Origin: CAVRIA01 sp963721115
Lineage (GTDB): Bacteria > Desulfobacterota > Binatia > HRBIN30 > CADEER01
DNA length: 64,000 nucleotides
Assembly: GCA_963721115.1 (NCBI GenBank)
Contig: CAVRIA010000008.1
Coordinates: 372,001 to 436,000 of the forward strand
Direction of reading: 5' to 3'
The position numbers were made by a program, and so were the translations under genes. Shown one piece after another: positions 19,242-29,685 of this stretch; the first letter of the stretch is position 1, and each line of letters begins with the position of its first letter. The notes under the pieces were generated by a model, which worked only from the letters and a program-made list of their open reading frames with translations, was not told where the DNA came from and did no database searches.

Positions 19242-20954
19242 ATGCTGTTCCCTCTGCGCCGCATCGTGTATGGGGCGCGCATGCATCACCCGTTCGTGCC
19301 GCTCCTCGTGCTGCTGGTCGCGCTCGCCGGTCTGGCGGTCCATTTCGGCGTGCTCGAGCGGCGGCCGGTGTGGTGGGGCCTGGTGGCGCTCGCCGCCGGC
19401 GCGGCGGGCGCGGGCGCGTGGGCCGGCGGCGTCGACTTCGCCGTCCTCAAGCGGGTGAAGCTGATCCTGACCGCCCTGGTCGCCGCGCTGGTGCTGATGC
19501 GCCACTGGCGCGCCGGGCCGCTCGGCCGGCGGCGCGTCTACGTCGGTGCGCTGGCCGTCGCCGCCGGCCTGTCGTGGGTCGTCCACTTCAACTTCTTCGC
19601 CTTCCACGGCACCGGCGAGCGGCGCGTCTACATGCACCTGCACGAGATCGCACACTACTACCTCGGATCCAAGTACGCCCCGGAGCTCGGCTACGGGGAG
19701 CTGTACACCGCCATGCTGCGCGCCGAGGCGGAGCGCTACCACGACCACTTCACCACGCTCGAGGCGCGCGACCTGCACACCAATCGCCTGGTCGACATCC
19801 GCGCCCTGCTGCGCCGTAGCGGCGCGGTGAAGGACCGCTTCAGCCCAGAGCGCTGGCGCGCGTTCACCGACGACGTCGCCTTCTTCCGCGACGCTCTCGG
19901 CGCCCAGTACGGCGGCATCCTGCGCGATCACGGCTACAACCCGTCGCCGCTGTGGACCCTGATCGGCGGCAGCATCGCCAACCTCGTCCCCGCCGGCAGC
20001 GGCACCGGCATCCTCCTGCTCACGCTCCTCGACCCCCTTCTCGAGGCGGGAATCTTCCTCGCCATCCTGTGGGCCTTCGGCGCCGAGGTCGCCCTGCTGT
20101 CGATGCTCTACTTCTGCCTCCTGTTCGGCGCTTCCTTCGGCTGGCTGGGCGGCGCCTTCCTGCGCCACATGTGGCTCTTCGGCGTGGTCGTGGCGGTGTG
20201 CTGCATGCGGCGCAACCGCTACCTGCTGGCCGGCGCGCTGCTGGCCGGTGCAACCCTGCTGCGCATCTTCCCCGCCTTCCTTCTCGCCGGCGCCGGCGCC
20301 GCGGCCGCAGCGGACTGGTGGGCCGGCCGCGGGGTGCGAACCCACCACCTGCAGATGTTCGCCTCGTTCGCCGCCGCCGCGCTGCTGCTGCTCGGCGCAT
20401 CGGCGCTCGGGCGCGGGCGAGGCGGCGACTGGCTGGCGTTCCGCGACAACCTGCAGCTGCACATGCAGAACACGGCGTTCAACACCATCGGCCTGACGCA
20501 GATCCTCGCCTACCCGGGACTGCCGGCGTTCTCGACGCCGGGGACGGAGGCGCGCGAGGGCGAGCGGCGCCACACCATCTACGTCGCGCAGCTCTGCACC
20601 GTCTTCCCGCTGGCGCTGCTGTGGTTCGCCCGCCGCAGCCGGCGGGAGACCGACGTCGGCGCCACCGCTATGGCGATCGCGCTCCTGTTCGTCGGGCTCG
20701 ACCTGGCCTGCTACTACTACCTCGTCCAGATGCTGCTGATTCTCGCGCACCGCGATCGGCTCGACCGCATCGCGCTTCTCTTCACCGTCGAAGTGGCGAC
20801 CTACGCTCTGCTGTTGTTCGAGGACCGCGACGCGGCGATCTTCTTCTACCGCAACGTCCTGGTTCTGTTCCTGCTGATCGCCCTCTACGTCGATCCGATC
20901 GCGGCGCGCGGCTGGCGCTTCGCGGCAACGCTGCGACGCCGAGCCCATGCCTGA
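19242..20954 (+). CDS. Polytopic membrane protein, GT-C/GT87-like
   Basis: About 570 residues with roughly ten membrane helices and one large loop (about residues 115-230) rich in His and acidic residues ('YMHLHEIAHYYLGSKYAPEL', 'HDHFTTLEARDLHTNRLVD'). The architecture is that of polyprenol-linked sugar transferases of the GT-C class, but I see no diagnostic motif. It overlaps the next gene by 8 bases, so the two are translated together. The start is uncertain: ATG at 19242 or at 19281 ('MHHPFVPLLVLLV'). The gene begins directly at the end of a repeat unit, so its promoter may be inside the repeat. Confidence 0.6.
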   Translation: MLFPLRRIVYGARMHHPFVPLLVLLVALAGLAVHFGVLERRPVWWGLVALAAGAAGAGAWAGGVDFAVLKRVKLILTALVAALVLMRHWRAGPLGRRRVYVGALAVAAGLSWVVHFNFFAFHGTGERRVYMHLHEIAHYYLGSKYAPELGYGELYTAMLRAEAERYHDHFTTLEARDLHTNRLVDIRALLRRSGAVKDRFSPERWRAFTDDVAFFRDALGAQYGGILRDHGYNPSPLWTLIGGSIANLVPAGSGTGILLLTLLDPLLEAGIFLAILWAFGAEVALLSMLYFCLLFGASFGWLGGAFLRHMWLFGVVVAVCCMRRNRYLLAGALLAGATLLRIFPAFLLAGAGAAAAADWWAGRGVRTHHLQMFASFAAAALLLLGASALGRGRGGDWLAFRDNLQLHMQNTAFNTIGLTQILAYPGLPAFSTPGTEAREGERRHTIYVAQLCTVFPLALLWFARRSRRETDVGATAMAIALLFVGLDLACYYYLVQMLLILAHRDRLDRIALLFTVEVATYALLLFEDRDAAIFFYRNVLVLFLLIALYVDPIAARGWRFAATLRRRAHA

Positions 20955-23145
20955 TCTCGACGGACGAAGCGGCGAGGCCATGGCGGACAGCGCGGCGGCC
21001 GAGGATGGCTTCACCGTGGCCGAACTCGGCGACGAGCCTTCGGCGTCGCCGCTTCCGGACGCGCCGCCGCGCTGGCAGCGCCGGTTGCTGCTCGCCGCGA
21101 CCGTCTTCGCCGTCGCCGTCTTCGTCTTCGACTTCTGGCGCTACGCCGGCTACCTGATCGACGACACCTTCATCAGCTTCCGCTACGCGCGCAATCTGGT
21201 CGACGGCCACGGACTGGTCTTCAATCCGGGAGAGCGCGTCGAAGGCTACACCAACTTCCTCTTCGTCCTGCTGTCCGCACTGTCGCTGCGCCTCGGCATC
21301 GATCCGGTCGTCTTCACCAAGGTCGTGTCGCTGATCGCCGCCGCCGCCACCCTGCTCCTGATGGCGCGCCTGGAGCGATTCGGCCCGCGCCTGCGGGGCG
21401 GCGTTCTGCCGGTGTCCGTTCTTCTCCTGCTGCCGCTCTGCACCTTCGCTTACTGGTCCTTCGCCAGCTTCGAGACCATGCTCTTCGCCGCCCTGCTGGC
21501 GGCGGCGCTCCTTCTCTTCCTGCGCGAGAGCCGCGCCGGGCGCGGGCACGGCTCGGCTCTCGCCTTCGTCGCCCTGGCGCTGACGCGACCGGAGGGCGTG
21601 CCGCTGTTCGCCGTCGCCAACGCTGTCTTCTGGGCGATCGACGCGCTGCGCACCAAAACGCGTCGCGCGCTGCGGCGCTATCTCGTCAACGCCGCCGTCT
21701 TCGCCGCCGGCTTCGGGCCCTACTTCGCCTGGCGCTGGTGGTACTATGGCAACCCGCTGCCGAACACGTTCTACGCCAAGGTGACGGGAGGTCGCGAGCA
21801 GATCCTCACCGGCCTGCGCCACCTCGGCATGTGGGTAGCTTCTTTCCCGCTCCTCGCCGCCACGCTGCTGCTGCCGCTCGGGCTGCTGTCGCGCGCTGGG
21901 CGCGAGGTGGTGCGCCGCCATCCCGCCGTCGGCGCGGTCTACCTGATCGCGCTCGCGCACACCGTGTACATCGTCTCGGTCGGCGGCGACTTCATGCCCT
22001 ACTACCGCTTCTTCCTACCCATCCTGCCGCTCTACTGCCTGCTGCTCGCCTGGACGTTCGGCGCGCTGGCCGATCGGTCCGGCGCCGGGAGGCGCGCCGC
22101 CGGCGTTCTGCTGCCGGCCGCCGTGCTGATCGGCTTCGCCGCCAGCCACGCCACCACCCAGCCGTACGTCGCCTTCGTCTCGCACCGCACCACGGTCGTC
22201 GGCGAGCGCGTCGGCCAGTGGTTTCGCGGCCACCTGAAACCCGGCACCCTGATGGCGGTCAACACCGCCGGCGCCGTTCCCTACGAATCGGAGCTGCCGA
22301 CCATCGACATGCTCGGCCTGACCGACGCCCACATCGCGCACCGCCAGATCTTCATCATCTCCACCGGCTGGGCCGGCCACCGCAAGGGCTGGGGCGAGTA
22401 CGTCGTGCGCCGGCGGCCGCGCGTCATCCTCTGGTACAACACGGCCGGCTCGCGGGAACCGTTCTACCTCGGTGATCACGAGCTCGCGGACAACCCCTAC
22501 TTCCGCTTCTTCTACCGCCCGCGCACGGCGCATCTTCCGGCGCGGAACGGCGATGGCGGGCCGCTTCTGCTGGGGCGCTTTCTCGGCGACCCGTTCGAGG
22601 TCGGCGCCGGCAAGGAGGGGCGCGGCCCGGATCTCGGGCTGCGCGCCGACGTGCACGAGCTGCTGTCGGTGCGGTACACGGAGATCTACGACGCGCCGGT
22701 CGCCCTCAACTACTTCGAGCTCGATCCGCGCGACGACGAGCTGTGGCCGCTGGCGCAGGAGTACGGGCCGCGCATCGACGCCTTCGTCGACGCGGTGGCC
22801 GATCGATGGCGCGTCGAGAACGACGCGGCGCCGCCCCCCGACGCGGCGGCGCGCCGCCGCGTGGAAGCGCTCTGCGCAGCCGCCCTCGCGAAGATCCGCG
22901 CCGGCGACTACGAGACGGCGAAGAGCATCCTCGCCGACGCGGTGCACGAGAACGGGGCGGCGCGCTCGCCGCTGGTCTACCAGTACGTCGCCAACGTCGG
23001 TGCCATTACCGGCGATCTTTTCGTCGCCATCGGAGCCCAGAAGGAAGCGCTGCGCCTGGCGCCCGACCTGCCGCTCTACCGGGCCAACCTGAAGAGGATC
23101 CTGACGCTGCCCTACGAGAAGGCGGTCGAGGTCCGAAAACCCTAG
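20947..23145 (+). CDS. GT-C-type membrane glycosyltransferase (AftB-like)
   Basis: A protein of 732 residues. After a cytosolic N-terminus comes a helix and then the diagnostic loop 'LIDDTFISFRYARNLVDGHG' with 'PGERVEGYTNFLF'. This is the DD-x-F-I-x-x-RYA-x-N/GYTN pattern of AftB-type and related mannosyl/arabinosyl transferases that use polyprenyl-phosphate sugars on the outer face of the membrane. About ten helices follow to residue 400, then a periplasmic region. The last 120 residues are helical with TPR-like spacing ('AKSILADAVHENGAARSPLV'). It is coupled to the previous gene by overlap. The acceptor is unknown; an envelope polysaccharide or glycoprotein fits. Confidence 0.75.
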   Translation: MPDLDGRSGEAMADSAAAEDGFTVAELGDEPSASPLPDAPPRWQRRLLLAATVFAVAVFVFDFWRYAGYLIDDTFISFRYARNLVDGHGLVFNPGERVEGYTNFLFVLLSALSLRLGIDPVVFTKVVSLIAAAATLLLMARLERFGPRLRGGVLPVSVLLLLPLCTFAYWSFASFETMLFAALLAAALLLFLRESRAGRGHGSALAFVALALTRPEGVPLFAVANAVFWAIDALRTKTRRALRRYLVNAAVFAAGFGPYFAWRWWYYGNPLPNTFYAKVTGGREQILTGLRHLGMWVASFPLLAATLLLPLGLLSRAGREVVRRHPAVGAVYLIALAHTVYIVSVGGDFMPYYRFFLPILPLYCLLLAWTFGALADRSGAGRRAAGVLLPAAVLIGFAASHATTQPYVAFVSHRTTVVGERVGQWFRGHLKPGTLMAVNTAGAVPYESELPTIDMLGLTDAHIAHRQIFIISTGWAGHRKGWGEYVVRRRPRVILWYNTAGSREPFYLGDHELADNPYFRFFYRPRTAHLPARNGDGGPLLLGRFLGDPFEVGAGKEGRGPDLGLRADVHELLSVRYTEIYDAPVALNYFELDPRDDELWPLAQEYGPRIDAFVDAVADRWRVENDAAPPPDAAARRRVEALCAAALAKIRAGDYETAKSILADAVHENGAARSPLVYQYVANVGAITGDLFVAIGAQKEALRLAPDLPLYRANLKRILTLPYEKAVEVRKP

Positions 23146-23189
23146 CGCCGTGACTCGCAATTGGGCTCACGGACCGGCTGATGCAAACG

Positions 23190-23233
23190 GGGAGGGCGAG
23201 CCGCACGGCGCAAGCCAAATGGCTCGCCCTCCC
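23190..23233 (+). terminator. Strong hairpin after the AftB-like gene
   Basis: A perfect 13-bp inverted repeat, GGGAGGGCGAGCC (23190-23202) and GGCTCGCCCTCCC (23221-23233), with an 18-base loop. No U-tract follows, so it may be a rho-aided end or an mRNA-stabilising structure. It lies 45 bases past the stop of the glycosyltransferase gene. Confidence 0.5.
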
Positions 23234-23353
23234 ATCGTCGGATCTGCGTAGAGGCTCTTCTGAAAACGCTACGCTAGCGCCGCCTTCCGGCGCGCCAAAA
23301 ATCGACTTGACCCTCGAAGGCGAGTAGATGAGGGAGGTCGAAATTCCGCGCGT

Positions 23354-25432
23354 ATGAGAGGTTTCCTCCGACCCGATTCCCGGGGCCACTCCGCCCTGAT
23401 CCTGTTCCTCCTGATCGCCATCGCATACGGCGGCAGCCTGTGGAACGGCTTCGTCTACGACGACGCCCTGTTCATGACCAAGGACCCGCGCGTGCAGTCC
23501 TTCTCCCTGCTGCCGCGGCTCTTCGTGCAGGCGCGCTGGGACTTCGACCAGCCCGACGCGCGCCCGACCGTCCATCACTACTACCGGCCGCTCGAACCGC
23601 TGCCCTACGCCGTCTCCCACCTCTTCTTTCATGCCGCCCCCTGGCCGAGCCACCTGCTTCACCTGCTGATCCACTTCGCCAACGTCCTTCTCGTCCTCGC
23701 CGCCCTGCGCCGCCTGCTCGGGGAGGAATCCGCGGCGCTGGCGGGCGCGGCGGTGTTCGCCGTCCATCCGGGCTACTCGGAGGCGGCGCTGTGGGTGGCG
23801 GCGGAGGGCGGCCTCGGCGCCTTCCTGTGCACCATGGCGATCTTCCTGCTGCACACCGGGCCGCAAGGCCGGCGCTGGAGCGGCCGTCTGTCGATGGCGG
23901 TGCTCTACCTGCTCGCCCTCTGGTTCAAGGAGACCGGCGTGCTGGCGCCGGTCTTCGTCTTTCTCTGGGACCTCGTCGCGGCGCCGGACCGCGGCCCGCG
24001 CCGCGTGCTGCGCTCGCTCGGCCACTACGCGCTGTTCGTGCCGCCCTTCGTCCTCTATGCGCTGCTGCGCCGCCACGCGCTGGGCGACCTCGTCCCGACG
24101 CTCTACGTTCCCTACACGCGCTGGGAGCTGGTGCTGAACGGCATCGCCCAGCTGCCGGAGTACGCCCGGTCCTTCCTGTGGCCCTTCCACCTCCGGCTGT
24201 ACCACGACTTCGAGCCCCTCCACGACGTGGCTCATGCGTCGTTCTGGGCCGGCGCCGCGATCCTCGCCGCGGCGGCGCTCGGCTTCGCGGCCACCGTGCG
24301 CCGTCGCCCGCTCGTCGCCTTCGGGATCGCTTGGACGCTCGTCGCCGTGGCGCCGTACCTGGTCATCCACAAGCCGCAGGACAACGTCTACTCGGAGAGA
24401 TACCTGTACGATCCGGCCTTCGGCCTTTGCCTTCTTCTCGGCTGCGGCTGGCGCTGGCTCGAGGCGCGGCTGGCGGTGGCCGGCCGGCGGCGAATGGTGA
24501 CGGGCCTCGCCGCCCTGATCGTCCTGTTCCTGGTGCTCGACGTGCGGCGGACCGGCGTTTGGCGGGACGAGGTAACGCTGTACGAGAACGCCCTGGCGCA
24601 GAGCAAGCGTGCCGAGGTGATCCGGGTCAATCTCGCCGTCCGCCTGCTCCACCTCGGCCGCTACGACGAGGGCATCCGCGTCCTCGAGGAGCTGGTGTCG
24701 TTCAGTCCGAACTACCGCGGCGCCTGGCACAACCTGGGCGACCTGTACCAGGCGAAGGGGATGAACGAGAAGGCGATCGACGCCTTCCAGAAGGCGATCC
24801 GCGACGACCCCTTCGACGCCGCGTCGCTGCTCAACCTCGGCTACCTGTACGACAAGGAGGGGCGGCGGGAGGCGGCCGTGAAGATGTATCTGCGCGCCAC
24901 TCGCGTCGCCCCGCACGGGCCCGCCGCGTGGTACAACCTCGCTCTCGTCGCCGCCGACGCGGGGCAGCGCGAGAACGCGCGCCAGGCGGCGATGACGGTT
25001 CTGTCGGTGTCGCCCGGCGACGCCGGGGCGAGCGCCCTGCTGAAGCGGTTGAACGCCATGCCGCAGCAGGCACCGGCGCGGCGCGAGCAGCCCGCGCCGG
25101 AGACGCTGCGCCGCTGCGAGAAGGGCCGCCGCCTGGCCGACCGGCACGATTACCGGGCCGCGGTCGTCCAACTCGAGATGGCGGCGTGGCTCGACGAGGC
25201 GGCCGCCCTGCCGCACCACTACCTCGCCAACGTCCACTACCTACAGGGACATCTCGCCGAGGCGGTGCGTCAAGAGGCGATGGCGGTCGAGCGCGCCCCC
25301 GGGGTCGACCTGTATCGCAAGAACCTGGCGGCGCTGAGGGCCGCCCTGAAGACGGCGGCGGAGAAGCCGGCGGGGGGCGGTACGCCGGCGGGGAAGACGG
25401 CGGGCCCGACCGCAGGCGTCGAGCGGCGATGA
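23354..25432 (+). CDS. Membrane GT-C/TPR protein (TMTC-like), paralog 1
   Basis: A protein of 692 residues. The first 400 form about ten membrane helices beginning with 'AYGGSLWNGFVYDDALF', the acidic first-loop pattern of TMTC-like and GT-C proteins, then 'HYYRPLEPLPYAVSHLFF' and 'FKETGVLAPVFVFLWDLVA'. 'YSERYLYDPAFGLCLLLG' opens the last helices. The C-terminal 270 residues hold at least five TPR units ('AWHNLGDLYQAKGMNEKAI', 'SLLNLGYLYDKEGRREAAV'). TMTC proteins transfer sugars, mostly mannose, to proteins, and TPRs bind the acceptor. The following gene is a tandem paralog on the same strand. Confidence 0.75.
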   Translation: MRGFLRPDSRGHSALILFLLIAIAYGGSLWNGFVYDDALFMTKDPRVQSFSLLPRLFVQARWDFDQPDARPTVHHYYRPLEPLPYAVSHLFFHAAPWPSHLLHLLIHFANVLLVLAALRRLLGEESAALAGAAVFAVHPGYSEAALWVAAEGGLGAFLCTMAIFLLHTGPQGRRWSGRLSMAVLYLLALWFKETGVLAPVFVFLWDLVAAPDRGPRRVLRSLGHYALFVPPFVLYALLRRHALGDLVPTLYVPYTRWELVLNGIAQLPEYARSFLWPFHLRLYHDFEPLHDVAHASFWAGAAILAAAALGFAATVRRRPLVAFGIAWTLVAVAPYLVIHKPQDNVYSERYLYDPAFGLCLLLGCGWRWLEARLAVAGRRRMVTGLAALIVLFLVLDVRRTGVWRDEVTLYENALAQSKRAEVIRVNLAVRLLHLGRYDEGIRVLEELVSFSPNYRGAWHNLGDLYQAKGMNEKAIDAFQKAIRDDPFDAASLLNLGYLYDKEGRREAAVKMYLRATRVAPHGPAAWYNLALVAADAGQRENARQAAMTVLSVSPGDAGASALLKRLNAMPQQAPARREQPAPETLRRCEKGRRLADRHDYRAAVVQLEMAAWLDEAAALPHHYLANVHYLQGHLAEAVRQEAMAVERAPGVDLYRKNLAALRAALKTAAEKPAGGGTPAGKTAGPTAGVERR

Positions 25433-25445
25433 GGAAGAGCGCGTA

Positions 25446-27462
25446 GTGACTTCTCTTCCGAAGTCTCGGAAGGGTCTGGGTGCGGCGCTGCTTCTCGCCG
25501 CTCTGGTGGCAGTCGCCTACGGCGCCAGCCTGCGCAACGGCCTCGTCTTCGACGACAAGCTGCTGATGACGCAGGACGACCGCATCCGATCGGTCGAGCA
25601 GCTGCCGCGACTTCTGGTCGAATCGCGCTGGGGCTTTCGCGACCGGTTGGGCGCGCGCGGCTCCGTCGACCAGTACTACCGGCCCCTCGATCCGCTGCCG
25701 TTCGCCGTCTCCGCCCTGCTCTTCGGCGGCGCGGCGTGGCCGGGCCACGCGCTCAGCCTGCTGATCCACCTTCTCGACTCGCTGCTCGTTCTGGCGCTGC
25801 TGCGCCGCCTGCTCGGCGATGCGCGCGCGGCGCTGTTCGGCGCCGCGCTGTTCGCCCTGCACCCCGCCTCGTCGGAGGCGGTGCTGTGGATCTCGGCACA
25901 GGGCGGCTTGAGCGCCGTCGCCTGCATCCTCGGCGTGCTGCTGCTGCACGCCAGCGACCGCGCCGAGCGCTGGCGGGGCCGCGCCCTCATGGCCCTGCTC
26001 TACCTGTTCGGTATGTGGTTCAAGGAGCAGGGCGTGCTGGCGCCGGTCTTTCTCGTCCTCTACGACCTGCTGGCGGCGCCCGATCGCGGCGCCGCCCGGC
26101 TGTGGCGCCTGCGCGGGCGCTACGCGGCTCTGCTGGCGCCGCTCGCGTTGTACGTCGCGTCGCGGCTCTACGTGCTCGGCGCGCCGGTGCCGGCAATCGA
26201 GTACGTGCCGTACACGCGCTGGGAGCTGTTTCTGAACGCCGTCGCCCTGCTGCCGCAGTATGCGCGCACGGCGCTGTGGCCGTTCCGACCTCAACTTCTA
26301 CCACGACTTCGACGCGGTCCGGTCCGCGGCCGACCCGCGCTTCCTGCTCGGCGCGCTCCTGGCAATCGCCGGCGCGCTGGCGTTGGCGCGCGCCCGGCGC
26401 CGCCACCCGCCGCTCGCCTTCGGCATCGGCTGGACCTTCATCGCCCTGGCACCGTATCTGCCGATCCGCCTGCCGCAGGGAGGGAACATCTTCGCCGAGC
26501 GCTACCTCTACGACGCCATGGTCGGCCTGTGCGTCGTCGCCGCCTGGGGATGGCGCTCGCTGCTCGCCCGCGAAGAGCGGGGATCTCGATCGACTCGGGC
26601 GGCGTTCGCCGCGGCCGCGGGTGTCGCCGCCGTGTTTCTCGCCGCCGACGCACGGCGGACGCTCGACTACCGGGACGAGGTGACGCTGTTCTCCAAGACC
26701 GTGGCGCAGTCGCCGCGTGCCGAGGTGATCCGCGTGAACCTCGCCGTCGACTTCCTGCGACTCGGGCGTTACGGCGAAGGCATCGATCTGCTCGAGGAGC
26801 TGGCGCGGATCGAGCCCGACTACCGCGGCCTGTGGTCGAACCTGGGCACGCTCTACCTCGCCGCGGGAAGGAACGAGGATGCCGCGGCGGCCTTGGAGAA
26901 GGCCATACGTGCCGAGCCGCGCAACACCTCGGCGCTGCTCAACCTCGGCTATGCGTACGACCGGACGGGGAAGCGGGAGGAGGCGGTCGAGACGTACTTC
27001 CGCCTGCTGGCGATCGATCGGCACAACGCCGCCGCCTGGTACAACCTGGGCGCGACGGCGTTCGATCTCGGCCAGCTCGAGAACGCGCGCGCGGCGGCGC
27101 AGCGCGTGCTGAAGCTCTCCCCCGGCGACGCGGAGGCGCGCGGCCTGTTGGGCCGTCTCGACGCGACGCGGGGGGGCGCCGTGCCTCCCGGACCGGACCG
27201 CGCGCAGACGCGGCGCCGCTGCGCGGCGGCGAAGCGGATGTTCGACGGCGGCCGCATCGACGACGCGATCGTTCAGCTCCGCGCCGCCGCCTGGCTCGAC
27301 GAGGCGGCCCCGCTTCCCCACCACGATCTCGCCAACGTCTACTACACGAAGGGGAGGCTGGACGCGGCCCTGCGGGAGGAGGCCGAAGCGGTGCGCCGCG
27401 CCCCTCGGGTCGAGCTCTACCGCCGCAACCTCGAGGCCCTGCGGGCGGCAACGGCGCATTGA
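25446..27462 (+). CDS. Membrane GT-C/TPR protein (TMTC-like), paralog 2, one frame break
   Basis: A paralog of the preceding gene with the same plan: 'AYGASLRNGLVFDDKLL', 'DQYYRPLDPLPFAVSALLF', 'FKEQGVLAPVFLVLYDLLA', then 'FAERYLYDAMVGLCVVA' and at least five C-terminal TPR units ('LWSNLGTLYLAAGRNEDAA'). The frame changes at about 26286: paralog 1 reads 'LWPFHLRLYHDFE', here 'LWPF' is followed after one extra base by 'LNFYHDFDAV' in the next frame. One inserted base explains it. The GTG start at 25446 follows GAGGAAGAG. The gap to paralog 1 is 13 bases. About 670 residues when repaired. A shared role in glycosylation is inferred. Confidence 0.7.
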
Positions 27463-27474
27463 TCGGCGCTTTCC

Positions 27475-27598
27475 CTCAGCCTCAGCCTCAGCCGTAGCCT
27501 CAGCCTTTCTTCTGCATCTGAACGGAAGAGGCGGTGAAGGGAGGGAACCGGGATGGGTGAGGCTGAGGCTCAGGCTCAGGCTGAGGCTGAGGCTGAAC
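27475..27598. repeat. Inverted hexamer microsatellite (CTCAGC)n / (GCTGAG)n
   Basis: Five imperfect CTCAGC units at about 27475-27507 face six GGCTGAG/GGCTCAG units at about 27560-27598. The two tracts are complementary and could form a long hairpin with a loop of about 50 bases. It lies between two plus-strand genes and may serve as a terminator or attenuator. Confidence 0.6.
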
Positions 27599-27649
27599 CG
27601 AGGCACTCTTCTTGACTCGCCTGATCGATCGGCCTAGCGGAAGTACCCT

Positions 27650-29601
27650 ATGCGTCTGCAGCGGTGGTTGGCGGTGGCTCTGGTCCTTCTCCTCGTGGCC
27701 GGGTGCCACGGGGGCTCGTCGCCCGGCAAGATCATCGTCGTCGGGCTCGACGGCATGGATCCCGAGGCTCTCGACCTGCTCATGTCGGAAGGCAAGATGC
27801 CGAACTTCGCCAAGCTCCGACAGGAAGGGGCGTACGGGCGGCTGCTCAGCAGCAAGCCGATGCTGAGCCCGATCCTCTGGACCACGATCGCCACCGGCAA
27901 GACGCCCAACGAGCACCACATCGGCCACTTCGTGGCGGTGAACGAGAAGACCGGCGAGCAGCTGCCCGTGACCAGCCAGATGCGCAAGGTGAAGGCGCTG
28001 TGGAACATTCTTTCGGAGGGCGGGCGCACGGTCGACGTCGTCGGCTGGTGGGCGACGTGGCCGGCCGAGGACGTGCGCGGCGCCATCGTCAGCGACCACA
28101 CCTGCTACCATTTCCTGTTCACCGAGGGGGCCACCGGCGCACCGGACGACACGGGCCTGGTCTATCCCCCTTCGCTCGAGAAGCAGATTCAACCGATGAT
28201 CAAGCGCCCGGGCGACATCACCCCGCAGGAAGCCGCGCCGTTCGTCGACGTCCCGGCCTCCTACTTCGAGCGCCCGTTCAGCTTCGAGGACGAGTTCAGC
28301 CACTTCCGCTGGGCGCTGGCGACGGCGCGAGACGTACAGCGCCATCGGCAAGTACCTGTGGCAGGAACAGAACCCCGACGTGCTGATGGTCTACATCGAG
28401 GGCACCGACTCGACCGCCCACCTGTTCGGCCATCTCTTTCGCGCCAAGGGGCTGGCGGGCGAGCTGGCCGAGCAGCAGAAGCACTACGGCCACACGGTCG
28501 AGCAGATGTATCAGTACGCCGACGGCATCGTCGGCCAGTACATGAAGCTGATGGACGACAAGACCACTCTGGTGGTTCTGTCGGACCACGGCTTCAAGCT
28601 CGGCGAGCTGCCGGAGGATCCGAGCAAGCTGCGCGACATGCGGCGCGTCAGCGAGCGCTACCACCGGATCGAGGGCATCCTCTACATGTACGGCTACCGG
28701 GTGAAGCCGCACAGCCGCTTCAACGAGCCGAAGCAGCTCGACATCGCCCCCACCCTGCTCACCCTGCAGGGCCTGTCCCCGGCACGGGACATGCCCGGGC
28801 GCGTGCTCTCCGAGGCGCTCGACGTCAAGCCCGAGCCGCGCGTGGTCGCCAGCTACGAGACCGGCGAGCGCGTCGCCGGCAACAACCAGGACCGCTCGGT
28901 CGACCCCGCCATCCTCGAGCACCTGCGCGCCCTCGGCTACCTCGACACCGACTCGCCGAAGGGCGACCGCAACCTGGCGGCCGTGCTCTTCCAGAGCGGG
29001 CGCTACGCCGAGGCGGCCGACGCCTACAAGAAGCTGGTCGAGGAGAACCCGAAGGACGGCGGGTCTGCGCGCCAGCCTGGCGGGCGCGCTCGGCGCCCTC
29101 GGCCGCTACGACGAGTCGCTCGCCCAGCTCGACAAGTCGATCGAGCTGGAGCCGCTCAACCCCGAGGCCTACCACAACCGCGGCGTCATCTACGAGAAGC
29201 AGGGCAAGCGCGACGAGGCGATCGAGGCCTATCGGACGGCGCTGCGCTACAACCCGCAGTACCAGCCCTCGGAGCAGGCGCTGACGCGCCTGACCGGCAA
29301 CGCGCGTGTCAACGGACCGAAGACCGAGCAGCAGCAGAAGGCGGCGCAGCTCGCCGACGAGGCCAGCCAGGCGGCGCGGCGCGGCGATTACAAGGGGGCC
29401 ATGGCGACGCTCGACGAGGCGGAGAAGGTCGCGCCGAACTACGCCCTGGTCTATCAGTACCGCGCCAACGTCGCCTTCCTCATGGGGGACCGCGCCGCGG
29501 CGATCGCCGCCCTGAAGAAGGCTCTGGAGATCGAGCCCGACAACGCCCTCTACCGGACCAACCTGCAGCGCCTGCAGCAGCAGAAGGGCGCCTCGCGCTG
29601 A
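27650..29601 (+). CDS. Alkaline-phosphatase-fold phosphodiesterase-like lipoprotein with TPR tail, two frame breaks
   Basis: A lipoprotein signal ('LLLVAGC') is followed by a type I phosphodiesterase/nucleotide pyrophosphatase domain: 'VVGLDGMDPEALDLL' (first metal site), 'PILWTTIATGKTPNEHHIG' (Thr nucleophile region), 'MVYIEGTDSTAHLFG' and 'LVVLSDHGFKLGE' (later metal ligands). The C-terminus has about five TPR units ('PEAYHNRGVIYEKQGKRDEA'). Two single-base breaks split it. One is near 28330, after 'ALATA', resuming 'ETYSAIGKYLWQEQNPD'. The other is near 29063, resuming 'LRASLAGALGALGRYDES'. Repaired length is about 650 residues. It may add or remove phospho-head groups on glycans or lipids made by the upstream membrane enzymes; that link is inferred from position. 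Confidence 0.75.
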
Positions 29602-29685
29602 GGGGCGCGGGCGCCGGCCCCCGATTTCGAGTAGACGCGACAGTGCGAGAGCAAACCTCTCCGGGCCGGAACGAACGGAGGAGCC

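Noticed and set aside
19128..21014. A 628-codon open frame on the minus strand opposite the GT-C gene.
   Set aside because: Composition is extreme (Arg, Glu, Gln, Ala), with no fold-like pattern. It is the shadow of a GC-rich plus-strand gene.
23006..25237. A 743-codon minus-strand frame opposite the TMTC-like gene.
   Set aside because: Shadow of the real plus-strand gene, which has clear membrane helices and TPR units.
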